DNA from: an uncultured bacterium
Lineage (GTDB): Bacteria > Margulisbacteria > Marinamargulisbacteria > SXXA01
DNA: 64,000 nucleotides
Direction of reading: 5' to 3'
Assembly (NCBI GenBank): GCA_903864835.1
Contig: CAIPHK010000022.1
Coordinates: 1 to 64,000 of the forward strand
The translations under genes and the position numbers were made by a program. Of this stretch, positions 29,710 to 38,441 are shown piece after piece. The notes under the pieces were generated by a model. The model was given only the letters and a program-made list of their open reading frames with translations, was not told where the DNA came from and did not search any database. The number at the start of each line of letters is the position of its first letter. The first letter of the stretch is position 1.

Positions 29710-30251
29710 TACTGCACCTCCACCGTGCGAATAAACGCGTCCCATTGGGGTTTCACACGATCCAGCTGCGCAGAGGTTCCTTCAAGCTTCACGAACCAAG
29801 TATCGGATTCGGTACGAGTCACGGCACCGATTACTCGTTTGGCCGATCCTGGATTCACCATGTCCACAACCGTAAACGTGAGACGCTTACCCGAAATTTC
29901 AGATTTAATCTTCGTTAATCCATCGTCGTTAATCGGAGTTAAACCCAACTGACCCCGCCAGCGATTCACGTTGGAAAGCAACCCGCCTGCGTCGCCACCT
30001 AAGGTCGTGACGGATACCATCACCACTTCGCCGTCTACGGGGATAGAAAACTGGGCCAAGTGCATGGGTCCGGGGTTAGTTTCCGTCCACCCGGTCGGCA
30101 ATTGATAGTGAAAACGGGATTGGTTGGCTTTGGAACTAAATGCCACCGCCGACACGGGTCGGGGTTTGGGAACGTCGATGACGGTAATTTCCGGTTTTTG
30201 ACACCCGGACAACCCCGCGATTAGACCGAGGGCAAGAGCAGCATAGCGCAT
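29709..30251 (-). CDS. Lipoprotein of the cytochrome c maturation operon
   Basis: 180 residues starting at ATG 30251. The lipobox is LSGC, so the mature N-terminal Cys is around residue 17. The rest is a single beta-rich domain (FHYQLPTGWTETNPG to FVKLEGTSAQLDRVKPQWDAFIRTVEV) resembling small PsbP-like or DUF1795-type domains. It is coupled to resB, so it probably serves haem delivery or thioredox steps at the periplasmic face, but no catalytic motif is visible. Confidence 0.8.
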   Translation of the reverse strand: MRYAALALGLIAGLSGCQKPEITVIDVPKPRPVSAVAFSSKANQSRFHYQLPTGWTETNPGPMHLAQFSIPVDGEVVMVSVTTLGGDAGGLLSNVNRWRGQLGLTPINDDGLTKIKSEISGKRLTFTVVDMVNPGSAKRVIGAVTRTESDTWFVKLEGTSAQLDRVKPQWDAFIRTVEVQ

Positions 30252-30298
30252 ACGTACATCCTTGAATAAAAAAAGGGAACTTTTAAGTCCCCCCAATT

Positions 30299-31084
30299 CT
30301 ACTCGCCGACGTGAGAAAAAACCAATTCCGCCACACGCTCAGGATATTGCCCATGGAGCCAATGCCCCGCGTTCGGGATGACCTCCACCTCGCTATTCAA
30401 AAACAACGCGCGTCGTAAGCGGTCGCCTTCTTCCACACGATATTCAGACAGCTCTCCCATAAGAAATAGAGACGGAGTCAGCACGGGGGCAACAATATGT
30501 GGTGCGGCCACAATATAAAGGTACTCACTAATCAATCCTTCTAAATTAAATTTCCAATACGCCGACCCATCCTCAAGGCGAAATCCGAGACTTTTAAGCA
30601 AGAAAAGCCGAAGGGTATGATCAAGAATATAAGGTTCCATTGCGGATTCTGCTTCCGTCCGACGACGAACCTGATCCAACGGAACCGCCTTCAACCCAGC
30701 AAACACATCGTCATGGTGAGGTTCGTACGCCAACGGAAAAATATCCACCACCACCAGGCGATCAATCATATGGGGAAAATCCGCCGCAAACTGCATCGCG
30801 ACCTTCCCTCCCATCGAATGTCCAATGACGGATGCAGAAATAATACCCAAATCATCCAACAGGCGAGCGACATCGGCCGCTATTTCCGGATAACGATGAA
30901 TTGGATCATGAAAAGAAAGTCCATGATTTCGTAAATCAACCGCGATTACACGGTAGCGCACAGCCAACAATTTGGAGACCGTCGCCCAATTATCCGACGC
31001 CCCAAAGAGCCCATGGAGAACAACGACAGGGTAGCCAGAACCCCATTCACGAAAAAAAAGTTGTGGATGCACGGCAGTGATCAT
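30299..31084 (-). CDS. Alpha/beta hydrolase, YbfF-like esterase
   Basis: 261 residues with the oxyanion region VLHGLFGASDNW, VDLRNHGLS, nucleophile elbow GHSMGG and a late His in NAGHWLHGQ. This is the YbfF/DUF-type esterase pattern of the alpha/beta hydrolase fold. Its substrate is unknown. It starts at ATG 31084, opposite the tRNA-Gly promoter, and heads the lipoprotein-resB-ccsA-M20 run. Confidence 0.9.
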   Translation of the reverse strand: MITAVHPQLFFREWGSGYPVVVLHGLFGASDNWATVSKLLAVRYRVIAVDLRNHGLSFHDPIHRYPEIAADVARLLDDLGIISASVIGHSMGGKVAMQFAADFPHMIDRLVVVDIFPLAYEPHHDDVFAGLKAVPLDQVRRRTEAESAMEPYILDHTLRLFLLKSLGFRLEDGSAYWKFNLEGLISEYLYIVAAPHIVAPVLTPSLFLMGELSEYRVEEGDRLRRALFLNSEVEVIPNAGHWLHGQYPERVAELVFSHVGE

Positions 31085-31089
31085 ATAAT
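31061..31089 (+). promoter_or_regulatory. tRNA-Gly promoter
   Basis: TTGTGG (31061-31066) and a perfect TATAAT (31084-31089) are 17 bases apart, and the tRNA begins 12 bases downstream. The promoter overlaps the start of the divergent hydrolase gene. Confidence 0.6.
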
Positions 31090-31101
31090 AGCCCTACTTA
31101 A

Positions 31102-31177
31102 GCGGGAATAGCTCAGTTGGTAGAGCATCAGCTTCCCAAGCTGAGGGTCGAGGGTTCGAATCCCTTTTCCCGCTCCA
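31102..31177 (+). tRNA. tRNA-Gly (anticodon CCC)
   Basis: A full cloverleaf: acceptor GCGGGAA/TTCCCGC, D-arm GCTC/GAGC, anticodon stem TCAGC/GCTGA with loop TTCCCAA, T-arm GAGGG/CCCTT with TTCGAAT, discriminator T and encoded CCA. It reads GGG codons. Confidence 0.97.
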
Positions 31178-31491
31178 TTTACATTATAAATAGGGCTGCC
31201 GCCCCTCAACTGGCTAAGCCAGATTGAGCCTCCCTGCAGCTCGCCGCGGCTCGCTACGCCTTTGGCTAGGTTGGAACAACTCACCCTCTTCCCCAAATTC
31301 CCCGTACGCGGCAGATGATCCCCCCAAAAAGTCCTTCACTTCGTTCTGTGTACTTTTCAGGGGACCCCCGTATTTTATTGAGGACCCACTCTACGCTGAG
31401 CGCATAGAGGGGAAAAAATGCGACATCAAAGCTGATCGAAATAGGCCTATGCATGAGAACTCACCAAAGTTATTTAGAGAAATAAAACTAT
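31178..31491. other. Intergenic region after tRNA-Gly, no gene seen
   Basis: This stretch has no convincing coding frame. It holds the short palindrome CTGGC-TAA-GCCAG at 31210-31222, the same core found twice after tRNA-Lys, and a low-complexity GC-rich segment (about 31238-31270). It is the left part of an apparent accessory island. Confidence 0.6.
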
Positions 31492-32070
31492 ATGTCACAC
31501 AATGAACTCGAACATTTAAAGATCTTTATTCAACAAATTGAAAGCTGCTATAGGAAAGCAGATGCCGCTATTTCAGCATTTGTGCTGACATTCGTCCTTG
31601 CCGATTCCATTTGTAGCCTATATCTAGGTAAAGATGGGAAGAGAGCCAACTTTGAACACTTTCTTACGCTTTTCGAAGAAACAAAGCGATATTCACAGGC
31701 AAACCTATACAAACTGGTAAGATGCCCGTTACTTCATAATTTTTCAGTATCCGGATTTTTATTTACTCATGGGAGGCCCTCCATCCATATGAATAGAGAA
31801 CCAAACTCAAACCAACTCATCCTTAATTTTGAAGATTTTTTTGGAGACATTCGAACGGTTACTGAAAAAATAATTGAACAAGTAGAAAATCCAAAAAATG
31901 AAGCAGATCAAGAAATCAAAAATACGGTAGCTAATAGGATCAAAAAAAGGGGGGTTATTCACAAGATGGAAGTTCACTCTCCCGCAGAATTTGACCAAAA
32001 AAACTTTAGTCAGCCCCATTTTAAAACCCACCCTGAGGTTTTTTCGGCAAGTGGAACAAGCATCCTATAA
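31492..32070 (+). CDS. Unrecognised AT-rich accessory gene with HEPN-like RxxxxH motif
   Basis: 192 residues, soluble, mostly helical. The segment LYKLVRCPLLHNFS contains R77-x4-H82, preceded by helices, which is the catalytic spacing of HEPN-domain RNases found in toxins and defence proteins. The C-terminus is Lys/Glu-rich and probably disordered. Base composition is clearly more AT-rich than both neighbours, the ribosome site is weak and the gene stands alone between tRNA-Gly and a G-rich non-coding block, all suggesting recent transfer. The HEPN reading rests on this one motif and the helical pattern. Confidence 0.6.
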   Translation: MSHNELEHLKIFIQQIESCYRKADAAISAFVLTFVLADSICSLYLGKDGKRANFEHFLTLFEETKRYSQANLYKLVRCPLLHNFSVSGFLFTHGRPSIHMNREPNSNQLILNFEDFFGDIRTVTEKIIEQVENPKNEADQEIKNTVANRIKKRGVIHKMEVHSPAEFDQKNFSQPHFKTHPEVFSASGTSIL

Positions 32071-32343
32071 TCCATAAACGGTGGGACAGGTCCATCCCCC
32101 GACATCAAAATCAGGCCAAACTGAGTGAGTGCCATAAAGGAGCGCCGTTAGGCGTGACGACTGGCGCGAGATTTGGCCGTTAAAAAAGGGGTAGGGGTCT
32201 TCCCCTCCCGGGGGTGTGGGGGTGCCGCCCCACTAATACCCATTTGAAAAAACAACAAACTTGAAGTCTAAATTTGCGACCTCAAAAAAATCCACCACTG
32301 ATCAACTAGACACATCCCCCGCCAAAAGCGGAAAATACCCCCA
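32071..32343 (+). other. Strongly G/C-skewed structured intergenic segment
   Basis: From about 32130 to 32235 the sequence has dense potential secondary structure, including AGGGG-TCTT-CCCCT and runs of G ending in GGGGGTGCCGCCCC. An AT-rich tail follows. No reading frame fits. It could be a mobile-element end, an origin-like structure or a small structured RNA. I cannot distinguish these by eye. Confidence 0.45.
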
Positions 32344-33315
32344 ATGTTAACCATCACCATCATCGGCGGGACCGCCAGCGGCCGTAACGAACAAGGCTAC
32401 GGACTCTACGAGTTCCTCACCACATTCCCCACGCTATCCAAAAGCCAATTCATTCCCTATTCAGAACTCGATGCCCTCCCCAATTTCACAACCGATATCC
32501 TTATTCTATTTTGCCCCTCGCCGATCGAGTTGACCGACCTAAAAAAAATCACATATTCCACCCTCTACCTCGCCGAATACTCCGATAGCCCACACCCAAA
32601 CCCCGAATTCGCTCAGCGATTCCACGGGTATTTTTCAGGATTCCTAGTCACATCACGACACAAACACACCCCTTCCCCATTCCCATTACTTTTACTCCCT
32701 CTCAGATTCAATCCACTCCCTAAATCAGTCCTCGGCCACATACCGACGTCGTTACGCCCATGGGACGCCTCGTTCGTAGGCGCGGCCACCCAATATCAAG
32801 GAAAGTATTTACAACGATGTGACTGGGTCAAAGAATGCAGAGACACCCGCTCCAAACTTCGATTACACACCGGCCTACTAGACACCCCAGCAATCCCCCT
32901 AAACAAGATAAACTTCCCAAACCCAACCGCCCTACGCCATCCCCTCCTCGGCCCTAGCTTCTACCGCGCACTCATGTGTCTATCAAAAATCGCATTGACC
33001 CCCGCCGGGAACGACCGATGGACCTACCGCCAATACGAAGCCATTCAATGTGGATGCGCAATTGTCTCAACCGATATCCGTGACATTGAGCTCTTGATCC
33101 CCCTGCCTATAGAACGAATGATCATTGTCACCGATCACGACAAAGTTATCCCATCGATCGAACTGGCGCTTAAAACAATTCATCCCCATACCGACTGGAT
33201 TGCCCAAAACAGGGCAGAAATGAGTCGCTATTTACTCAGAAATCAATACACGGCAACACGCCCTCTTCCTGTACACAGGTTTCTTGCTCAACTAGAGAGT
33301 CCTCACCGCACCTAA
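32344..33315 (+). CDS. Glycosyltransferase-like protein (exostosin/GT1-like C-terminus)
   Basis: 323 residues. The C-terminal stretch SKIALTPAGNDRW followed by YRQYEAIQCGCAIVSTD and a later DHDKVIPSIELAL matches the sugar-nucleotide-binding end of exostosin-like and GT-B glycosyltransferases (PxG...R.fEAi..GC.iV). The N-terminal half begins with a Rossmann-like strand (ITIIGGTASGRNEQGYGLYEFL) resembling GT-B acceptor domains. There is no recognisable ribosome site at ATG 32344. It is probably involved in polysaccharide or glycan decoration; acceptor and donor are unknown. Confidence 0.65.
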   Translation: MLTITIIGGTASGRNEQGYGLYEFLTTFPTLSKSQFIPYSELDALPNFTTDILILFCPSPIELTDLKKITYSTLYLAEYSDSPHPNPEFAQRFHGYFSGFLVTSRHKHTPSPFPLLLLPLRFNPLPKSVLGHIPTSLRPWDASFVGAATQYQGKYLQRCDWVKECRDTRSKLRLHTGLLDTPAIPLNKINFPNPTALRHPLLGPSFYRALMCLSKIALTPAGNDRWTYRQYEAIQCGCAIVSTDIRDIELLIPLPIERMIIVTDHDKVIPSIELALKTIHPHTDWIAQNRAEMSRYLLRNQYTATRPLPVHRFLAQLESPHRT

Positions 33316-33344
33316 AAACCGACGCTACTTCACTGGCGTTATAC

Positions 33345-33372
33345 TTGCCATGGCCCGCCAAGTCACGATAAA
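33345..33372 (+). promoter_or_regulatory. Candidate tRNA-Lys promoter
   Basis: TTGCCA (33345-33350) and GATAAA (33367-33372) with a 16-base spacer, about 20 bases before the mature tRNA. Confidence 0.4.
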
Positions 33373-33392
33373 GTATCCGATCCTAAATATAC

Positions 33393-33468
33393 GATCCGGT
33401 AGCTCAGTTGGTAGAGCACTTGACTTTTAATCAGGTGGCCGCGGGTTCGAGTCCCGCCCGGATCACCA
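33393..33468 (+). tRNA. tRNA-Lys (anticodon TTT)
   Basis: Acceptor GATCCGG/CCGGATC, D-arm GCTC/GAGC, anticodon stem CTTGA/TCAGG with loop CTTTTAA, T-arm GCGGG/CCCGC with TTCGAGT, discriminator A and encoded CCA. Confidence 0.97.
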
Positions 33469-33726
33469 TTTAGATCGGACTGGCGAAGCCAGTTGCTATT
33501 TAGATTTGTTTCACTTCCCTACGCTAAGATGAAACGCGTTCGGACTGGCGAAGCCAGATCCTCACTTGGCTCAAGGCTGTTATTTCCACCACTTGGAACT
33601 TATTGTGCCGGGGACAATTACTCATCCAGAGCCCAAATAGACTTATCTATCGTTGGCATTGTAGAGTTGCAAATCCTTTAACGAGGAAAAATCGCCAAAA
33701 AGTTAAATATCAAAAGGAGCTTCCAA
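33469..33726. other. Intergenic leader with paired palindromes
   Basis: No gene is visible. The 17-base sequence CGGACTGGCGAAGCCAG occurs at 33476-33492 and 33541-33557. The remainder is the probable 5' leader of the lipoprotein gene. Confidence 0.6.
33476..33557. repeat. Two copies of CGGACTGGCGAAGCCAG next to tRNA-Lys
   Basis: Perfect 17-base direct repeats at 33476-33492 and 33541-33557. Each contains the hairpin core CTGGC-GAA-GCCAG. A close relative (CTGGC-TAA-GCCAG) lies just after tRNA-Gly at 31210-31222. Confidence 0.8.
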
Positions 33727-34716
33727 ATGATTCGATCGAATCAAGTGGCACGCTGGGTTTGGATTGCAATTCTACCTGTAATGTTATCGGCTTGCGGCCA
33801 AAATATTTTTAAAGGTCTAGCTGGAGACCCGGAGCGAAGTTCTGAAGATCTATTAAAACGAGGCGACTTTTCGGCAGCAATCCACCAAGCCGAGGCTGTC
33901 ATTCAACGTGTTCAAACGGGTTCAGACGCTCAAGACGCGGTCTCCGTTAAAGCCACAGCGATTATGGGCCAGAACAACAGTTTGCCCCAAAACACATTGC
34001 AAGCCGTCGTAGACCTGTCCAAAGATGCCTCCGCAAACATCGTGACTCAGCTCAATAACAGTTTACCCATTTCCCCCAGTGCATCGATCGTCGTCGCGGA
34101 TCTTTTAAACTATGCGAACGACCTCTCCACCAGTACCAACATTAACGTTATCCCTGCGGAAATTGCGTCGTTACTTGGGATATCTTCGGCATCCCGCCCA
34201 ATATCGATACAAACCGTAACATCAGTACCCAACTTAGCACTTTCTCCGTCACTCAATTCATCGACTCAATTTCGCCGCGGCGTGGCCAATGCCACCGTTG
34301 TCGTAAAGATGGTCACGCTGTATTTGGACATCACTGTCGATTCTACGACTACAGTGACATTGAATAGCACTGCGATATCAAGTTCGGTGACCCCAAGAGA
34401 CGTGGTTATCTATCTAGGAACATCCGCTCGGGGCGTCGCATATTACGGTGATAACGCCATTGATGCGTTCCAAAAATCAGGGGTATTAACCACGAACCAG
34501 CTGAACTCATTGACCAATCTTAAAACCATCGGAACCAATCTTCGCAATTTATATGCCGTCGCAGTTGCAAGTAATACGGGAACATTTACCCTAAAAGATC
34601 GGAACGGGAGTACCGTTTCAACGATCGTGTTTAACGGCGAGACCGGAACCGCCCTTGATACAAAGTACATGCTCGCGTTAACTCGAATTGTCAACGCAAC
34701 CACGGGAGGCAACTAA
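33727..34716 (+). CDS. Predicted lipoprotein of unknown function
   Basis: 329 residues with a clear lipoprotein signal (hydrophobic WIAILPVMLSAC, lipid Cys around residue 22) and AAGGAG before ATG. The mature part has a helical N-terminal region with a TPR-like opening (EDLLKRGDFSAAIHQAEAVI) followed by a Thr/Ser/Asn-rich section. It is immediately upstream of an outer-membrane protein gene, suggesting that the two act together at the outer membrane. No family recognised. Confidence 0.75.
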   Translation: MIRSNQVARWVWIAILPVMLSACGQNIFKGLAGDPERSSEDLLKRGDFSAAIHQAEAVIQRVQTGSDAQDAVSVKATAIMGQNNSLPQNTLQAVVDLSKDASANIVTQLNNSLPISPSASIVVADLLNYANDLSTSTNINVIPAEIASLLGISSASRPISIQTVTSVPNLALSPSLNSSTQFRRGVANATVVVKMVTLYLDITVDSTTTVTLNSTAISSSVTPRDVVIYLGTSARGVAYYGDNAIDAFQKSGVLTTNQLNSLTNLKTIGTNLRNLYAVAVASNTGTFTLKDRNGSTVSTIVFNGETGTALDTKYMLALTRIVNATTGGN

Positions 34717-34717
34717 G

Positions 34718-35860
34718 ATGCAATACCGTATTAACTCACGCATTGCCGCCCTCCTCGTCACAGCCACAATTGCAGTCCCACTCTACGCAGTCCCTGTCCG
34801 CGACATTTCATTTGATACCATTCGTCGGATGGGAATGGGCGGCGCAGCCACAACCATCACATACGATGACAGTGCCATCATGATTAACCCAGCAGGATTG
34901 GCACGAGTAAAAGGCGCAACAGTCAAGGCCCCTCGCGTCGGACTCGATATTGGCACCGATTTTTGGGATGCCTCCGACAAATTGTCCCAATTAAAATCGG
35001 CCAACGATGACAACCTCGAAATTATCGACTCCCTTGTTGGTACCAAAGGGAGCGTCCGGTTTAGACTCGCCCCATTGGTGGCCCTCACCAACAAAGGATT
35101 CGGACTTGGCGCTTATGGCGGAACGGACTTTCACCTTCAAATTAATAGCGAAGGCAGTTTGGACATGGCGGGCTACGGAGACGGAGTTGCCGGACTCGGG
35201 TTTGCACGACAAATCTCAATATTCGACACCAATATCGACATTGGCGTCGCATTAAAAGGAGTCTCTCGGGCAACTGTTTACGACAAACTCACCGGACGAA
35301 CCGAAATCCACTTGAGCGAAAGTGATTTAGTCCAACGAATCAACGACGGCTCATTGCCGGACGCGTTTTCCCAATACATGAGTAGTGGGGTCGGAATCGA
35401 CGTCGGATTTTTATCAGACTTAACAATATTCGATATGCCCGCAACCGTCGGGGCAGTTGTCCGAAACATCGGCACCACTCTCACCGGCCAGCAAGACGTG
35501 GGTACAGGAAACTCAATTATCAGTAGAACGGTAACGACCGCACTCCCTGTGGTCAGCGTTGTTGGATTGTCCGTCACACCGAAGCTCCCGATGATCGGGG
35601 ACGTCCTACTTGCAATTGACTATCAATTTGCTCCCGCTGACGACATGTACAACAGCCTCAAAATGGGCTTTGAAAAAAACCTATTTTACGACGTGGTTCA
35701 TATTCGCGGAGGAATTCAGCAAGGGTATCTCGTTGCGGGAGTGGGCTTCGACTTCAGAGTTCTCCATGTCGACATTGCCTACTACGATCGAGAACTGGGC
35801 TCCAAACCCGGCGATATTCCTGATCCGATGTATGCACTGCAAATTGGCGCATTTTTCTAA
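34718..35860 (+). CDS. TraF/FadL-like outer-membrane protein
   Basis: 380 residues beginning at ATG 34718, one base after the lipoprotein stop, with GGGAGG upstream. The signal peptide ends near LYA. The mature protein opens with RRMGMGGAATTITYDDSAIMINPAGLA, the N-terminal signature shared by PorV/FadL-like and conjugal-transfer TraF-like outer-membrane barrels. It ends with a terminal Phe in IGAFF. It probably forms a barrel for hydrophobic compounds or secretion. Cargo unknown. Confidence 0.8.
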   Translation: MQYRINSRIAALLVTATIAVPLYAVPVRDISFDTIRRMGMGGAATTITYDDSAIMINPAGLARVKGATVKAPRVGLDIGTDFWDASDKLSQLKSANDDNLEIIDSLVGTKGSVRFRLAPLVALTNKGFGLGAYGGTDFHLQINSEGSLDMAGYGDGVAGLGFARQISIFDTNIDIGVALKGVSRATVYDKLTGRTEIHLSESDLVQRINDGSLPDAFSQYMSSGVGIDVGFLSDLTIFDMPATVGAVVRNIGTTLTGQQDVGTGNSIISRTVTTALPVVSVVGLSVTPKLPMIGDVLLAIDYQFAPADDMYNSLKMGFEKNLFYDVVHIRGGIQQGYLVAGVGFDFRVLHVDIAYYDRELGSKPGDIPDPMYALQIGAFF

Positions 35861-35872
35861 AACCGACGATAC

Positions 35873-35896
35873 AGTGGCCACCTCACGGTGGCCACT
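35873..35896 (+). terminator. Perfect 10-bp hairpin after the outer-membrane protein gene
   Basis: AGTGGCCACC, loop TCAC, then GGTGGCCACT. It lies 12 bases after the stop. There is no long T-run, so it may act as an mRNA-stabilising or weak terminator hairpin. It overlaps the more upstream GTG of the next gene, which supports ATG 35903 as the yqeK start. Confidence 0.6.
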
Positions 35897-35902
35897 TCCC
35901 GT

Positions 35903-36514
35903 ATGATTCACGCAGAATTCATTTCCTTTATTTCCCAATTCTTGCCGCAGTCGCGCATTGATCATTCACTCCGGGTGGCTCATTCAGCACGTGATCTGGC
36001 AAAACACTATGGCCTTGACCAAGACCACGCAGAGATCGCAGGAATACTCCATGATGTCGCGAAAATGCTGTCTCCTGATAAATGTAGGGAGAAAAACCTA
36101 CCGACCCGCCCCGAAACCAATCAAGTGTGGGATCAATTCGCCCTCGTATGGCATCAGTATGCCGGGGCAGATATCGTTGCGGGAGCATTCCCGTCTTTAT
36201 CCGACACGATACTCGCCGCCATCCGCTGGCACACGACGGGAACCGCTGACATGGCACCACTCACACAGATCGTATTTCTCGCCGATTACATCGAGCCCCA
36301 GCGCCCTTTTGAAACTCGGCCACTTATTGAAAAATTAGCGTATTCGAACCTTGATCAGGCGACTTACGCACTCGCACGATTGTCGCTAGCCGAACTAATT
36401 AATCGCCAAATTCCCATTTTTCCAGAATCGATCCAATGCCACAATTTTTACCTTAGCAAAATCGCCAAAAAGGATGCTAAAGTGATCGTCCATTTGCTTC
36501 ACCCTTACCTTTAG
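35903..36514 (+). CDS. yqeK: HD-domain diadenosine tetraphosphatase YqeK-like
   Basis: 203 residues with the YqeK pattern: first metal His in DHSLRVAHSA, the HD pair in AGILHDVAKML, later His in VWHQYAGADI and RWHTTG, and Asp in VFLADYIEPQR. YqeK enzymes symmetrically hydrolyse Ap4A to ADP. The following LCP and rsfS genes form the widely conserved nadD-yqeK-LCP-rsfS context (nadD is not here). Confidence 0.92.
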   Translation: MIHAEFISFISQFLPQSRIDHSLRVAHSARDLAKHYGLDQDHAEIAGILHDVAKMLSPDKCREKNLPTRPETNQVWDQFALVWHQYAGADIVAGAFPSLSDTILAAIRWHTTGTADMAPLTQIVFLADYIEPQRPFETRPLIEKLAYSNLDQATYALARLSLAELINRQIPIFPESIQCHNFYLSKIAKKDAKVIVHLLHPYL

Positions 36515-36538
36515 AAAAGAACCGTAACCGAGCCCCAA

Positions 36539-37954
36539 ATGTCACCGCGAATGTCGAATCGATTCATGCTTCAAAAAGTCAGATCTCGGTACCGAAAATA
36601 TCGCCGAAAATGGTGGTTTCGGGTTCTCAAAATCCCGTTTTATTTCTTGATTTTCTATCTGGCATGGGCATTATTATTATCAACCGCGTTAAGCCGGGCG
36701 TATGTCCTCGAATTCCTAATCACCATAATGCCGAAAACAAAATTAAACGGCGTCAATGTGTTGGTCATGGGCATTGACAACACAAAAGACGTCCAACGAT
36801 CCGACACTATCATGGTGCTACATCTCGATTCTGACCAAAATCGGATTGGCGTATTGTCCATTCCCCGCGACTCGCGGGTCAGTATTCCTGGCGTGGGCCT
36901 GACCAAAATTAACCATGCCTACGCCTATGGCGGGGTCCCATTGCTCAAACGCAGTGTCATCGAATTCCTAGGAATCCCCATCGACTATTACCTTAAAATC
37001 AACCTCGATGGCGCCCAAAACCTCGTCGACGACATGGGAGGCATTGACGTCGATATCCCCAAAAATATGTATTACGTCGATAATGCCGGAGACCTCTATA
37101 TCAATCTCAAAAAAGGGCAACAACATTTGGCCGGCAATCAGGCGATCCAATTTCTTCGATTCCGTCATGATGGCGCATCCGACATCGGTCGAATTCAACG
37201 CCAACAACTTTTTGCCAGATCCTTTGCTGAGCGACTTGTAAACGCTGGAAAAGAGCTCGATCTACCCCGTGTCATCACCAAACTAAGCTACGCAATTGAA
37301 ACCGATATGTCTGGTAAAGAAATGACCGGACTTGCAGTCCAATTTAGAGACGCGTTACGTGCCAACCGAATTGATACAGGCACCGTTCCAGGAACAATCG
37401 CGATGGTCGGCGGGGTATCTTACTGGAAGCCCGATATTTCCGAACTCGATAAAACCATCGGAACCGTCCTTATGGGAATCAATCAATCCGATGATCAAGT
37501 AATAACCAAGGTTGAAACCGCCGACAAAGAAGCCAGTCAGGATTCGCGCCGATCCGTTACCCTCAAAGAAGTCACCCGCGTTGCGAGCCAAACGGACATC
37601 GCCGGCAAATCGGAAGCTCCTGTACAGGTCAAGGCGAAATCCCTTCATGCCGGCCTGGTAGTTGAGGTCCTCAATGGCAGCGGCACCCCCGGAGAAGCCA
37701 ACCGATTGGCGAGTCGACTTAAAAAGCTAGGAATCCGCGTCAAAAGAACCGGAAATGCCGGCTCCTTCAAATATGACCACACCATTCTAGTCGACTGGAA
37801 AGGCAAAGTAGACGATAGTGTGATACTCGCCGACACCCTGTCGATTGACCCTGCCAAGATCATTGTCTACGATAAACAACACAAGTCGATCGATATGACG
37901 ATTGTGATCGGAAAAGACACCGTTTCCAAGCCCAAACCCAAAGGAAAACCGTAA
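36539..37954 (+). CDS. LytR-CpsA-Psr (LCP) family protein with LytR C-terminal domain
   Basis: 471 residues: a basic cytoplasmic N-terminus, one membrane helix (about 30-50), an extracytoplasmic LCP domain with VLVMGIDNTKDVQRSDTIMV, LSIPRDSRVSIPG, KINHAYAYGG and FLRFRHDGASDIGRIQRQQ (the Arg/Asp residues that bind the polyprenyl diphosphate), a linker, then a LytR_C domain (LVVEVLNGSGTPGEANRLAS). LCP enzymes transfer glycopolymers from lipid carriers to the cell wall or proteins. Its presence in a diderm cell is consistent with cyanobacterial or Margulisbacteria-like lineages. Confidence 0.92.
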   Translation: MSPRMSNRFMLQKVRSRYRKYRRKWWFRVLKIPFYFLIFYLAWALLLSTALSRAYVLEFLITIMPKTKLNGVNVLVMGIDNTKDVQRSDTIMVLHLDSDQNRIGVLSIPRDSRVSIPGVGLTKINHAYAYGGVPLLKRSVIEFLGIPIDYYLKINLDGAQNLVDDMGGIDVDIPKNMYYVDNAGDLYINLKKGQQHLAGNQAIQFLRFRHDGASDIGRIQRQQLFARSFAERLVNAGKELDLPRVITKLSYAIETDMSGKEMTGLAVQFRDALRANRIDTGTVPGTIAMVGGVSYWKPDISELDKTIGTVLMGINQSDDQVITKVETADKEASQDSRRSVTLKEVTRVASQTDIAGKSEAPVQVKAKSLHAGLVVEVLNGSGTPGEANRLASRLKKLGIRVKRTGNAGSFKYDHTILVDWKGKVDDSVILADTLSIDPAKIIVYDKQHKSIDMTIVIGKDTVSKPKPKGKP

Positions 37955-37958
37955 CCTC

Positions 37959-38303
37959 GTGACACAACTCCCCCCCGGCATCGCCGCAGTTCTTGAAATA
38001 TGTGAAGACAAAAAAGCAGAAAATATTGCGACCTACGAGTTAAGTGCGCCTCAATACACTGATTTTGCAGTGATTTGTAGTGCCCAAAACACCATTCAGA
38101 TCAAAGCCATCGCCACCGACCTTCAGAAATCAGCGAAAGACGGACGATTTGAAACCACCGATGTCCTCAATTGCGGCAACGCAAATAGCGGATGGGTCAT
38201 TGTAGAAATTCCAGGCCTGGTGAGTGTTCATATCACTCTCCAACCGATCCGGGACTACTATGAGCTCGACGAGGTCTATTCCCATCGAACAACGAAGGGT
38301 TAA
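37959..38303 (+). CDS. rsfS: Ribosomal silencing factor RsfS
   Basis: 114 residues from GTG 37959, four bases after the LCP stop. The DUF143/Iojap fold is recognisable from EDKKAENIATYEL, DFAVICSAQNTIQIKAIA and GWVIVEIPGLVSVHITLQPIRDYYELDEVY. RsfS binds L14 and blocks subunit joining during starvation. The C-terminal region deviates slightly from the usual DFGDVVVH motif. Confidence 0.9.
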   Translation: MTQLPPGIAAVLEICEDKKAENIATYELSAPQYTDFAVICSAQNTIQIKAIATDLQKSAKDGRFETTDVLNCGNANSGWVIVEIPGLVSVHITLQPIRDYYELDEVYSHRTTKG

Positions 38304-38353
38304 ACCACCCCTTTTGCCCCGGTCGATTTTCGGGTAAACTAGGGTACCACTTT

Positions 38354-38429
<76 letters not shown>

Positions 38430-38441
38430 TTTAGCCTCATT

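Noticed and set aside
31102-33468. An integrated element with att sites at the tRNA-Gly 3' end
   Set aside because: I looked for a second copy of the tRNA-Gly 3' end downstream and saw none, and there is no integrase gene in the interval.
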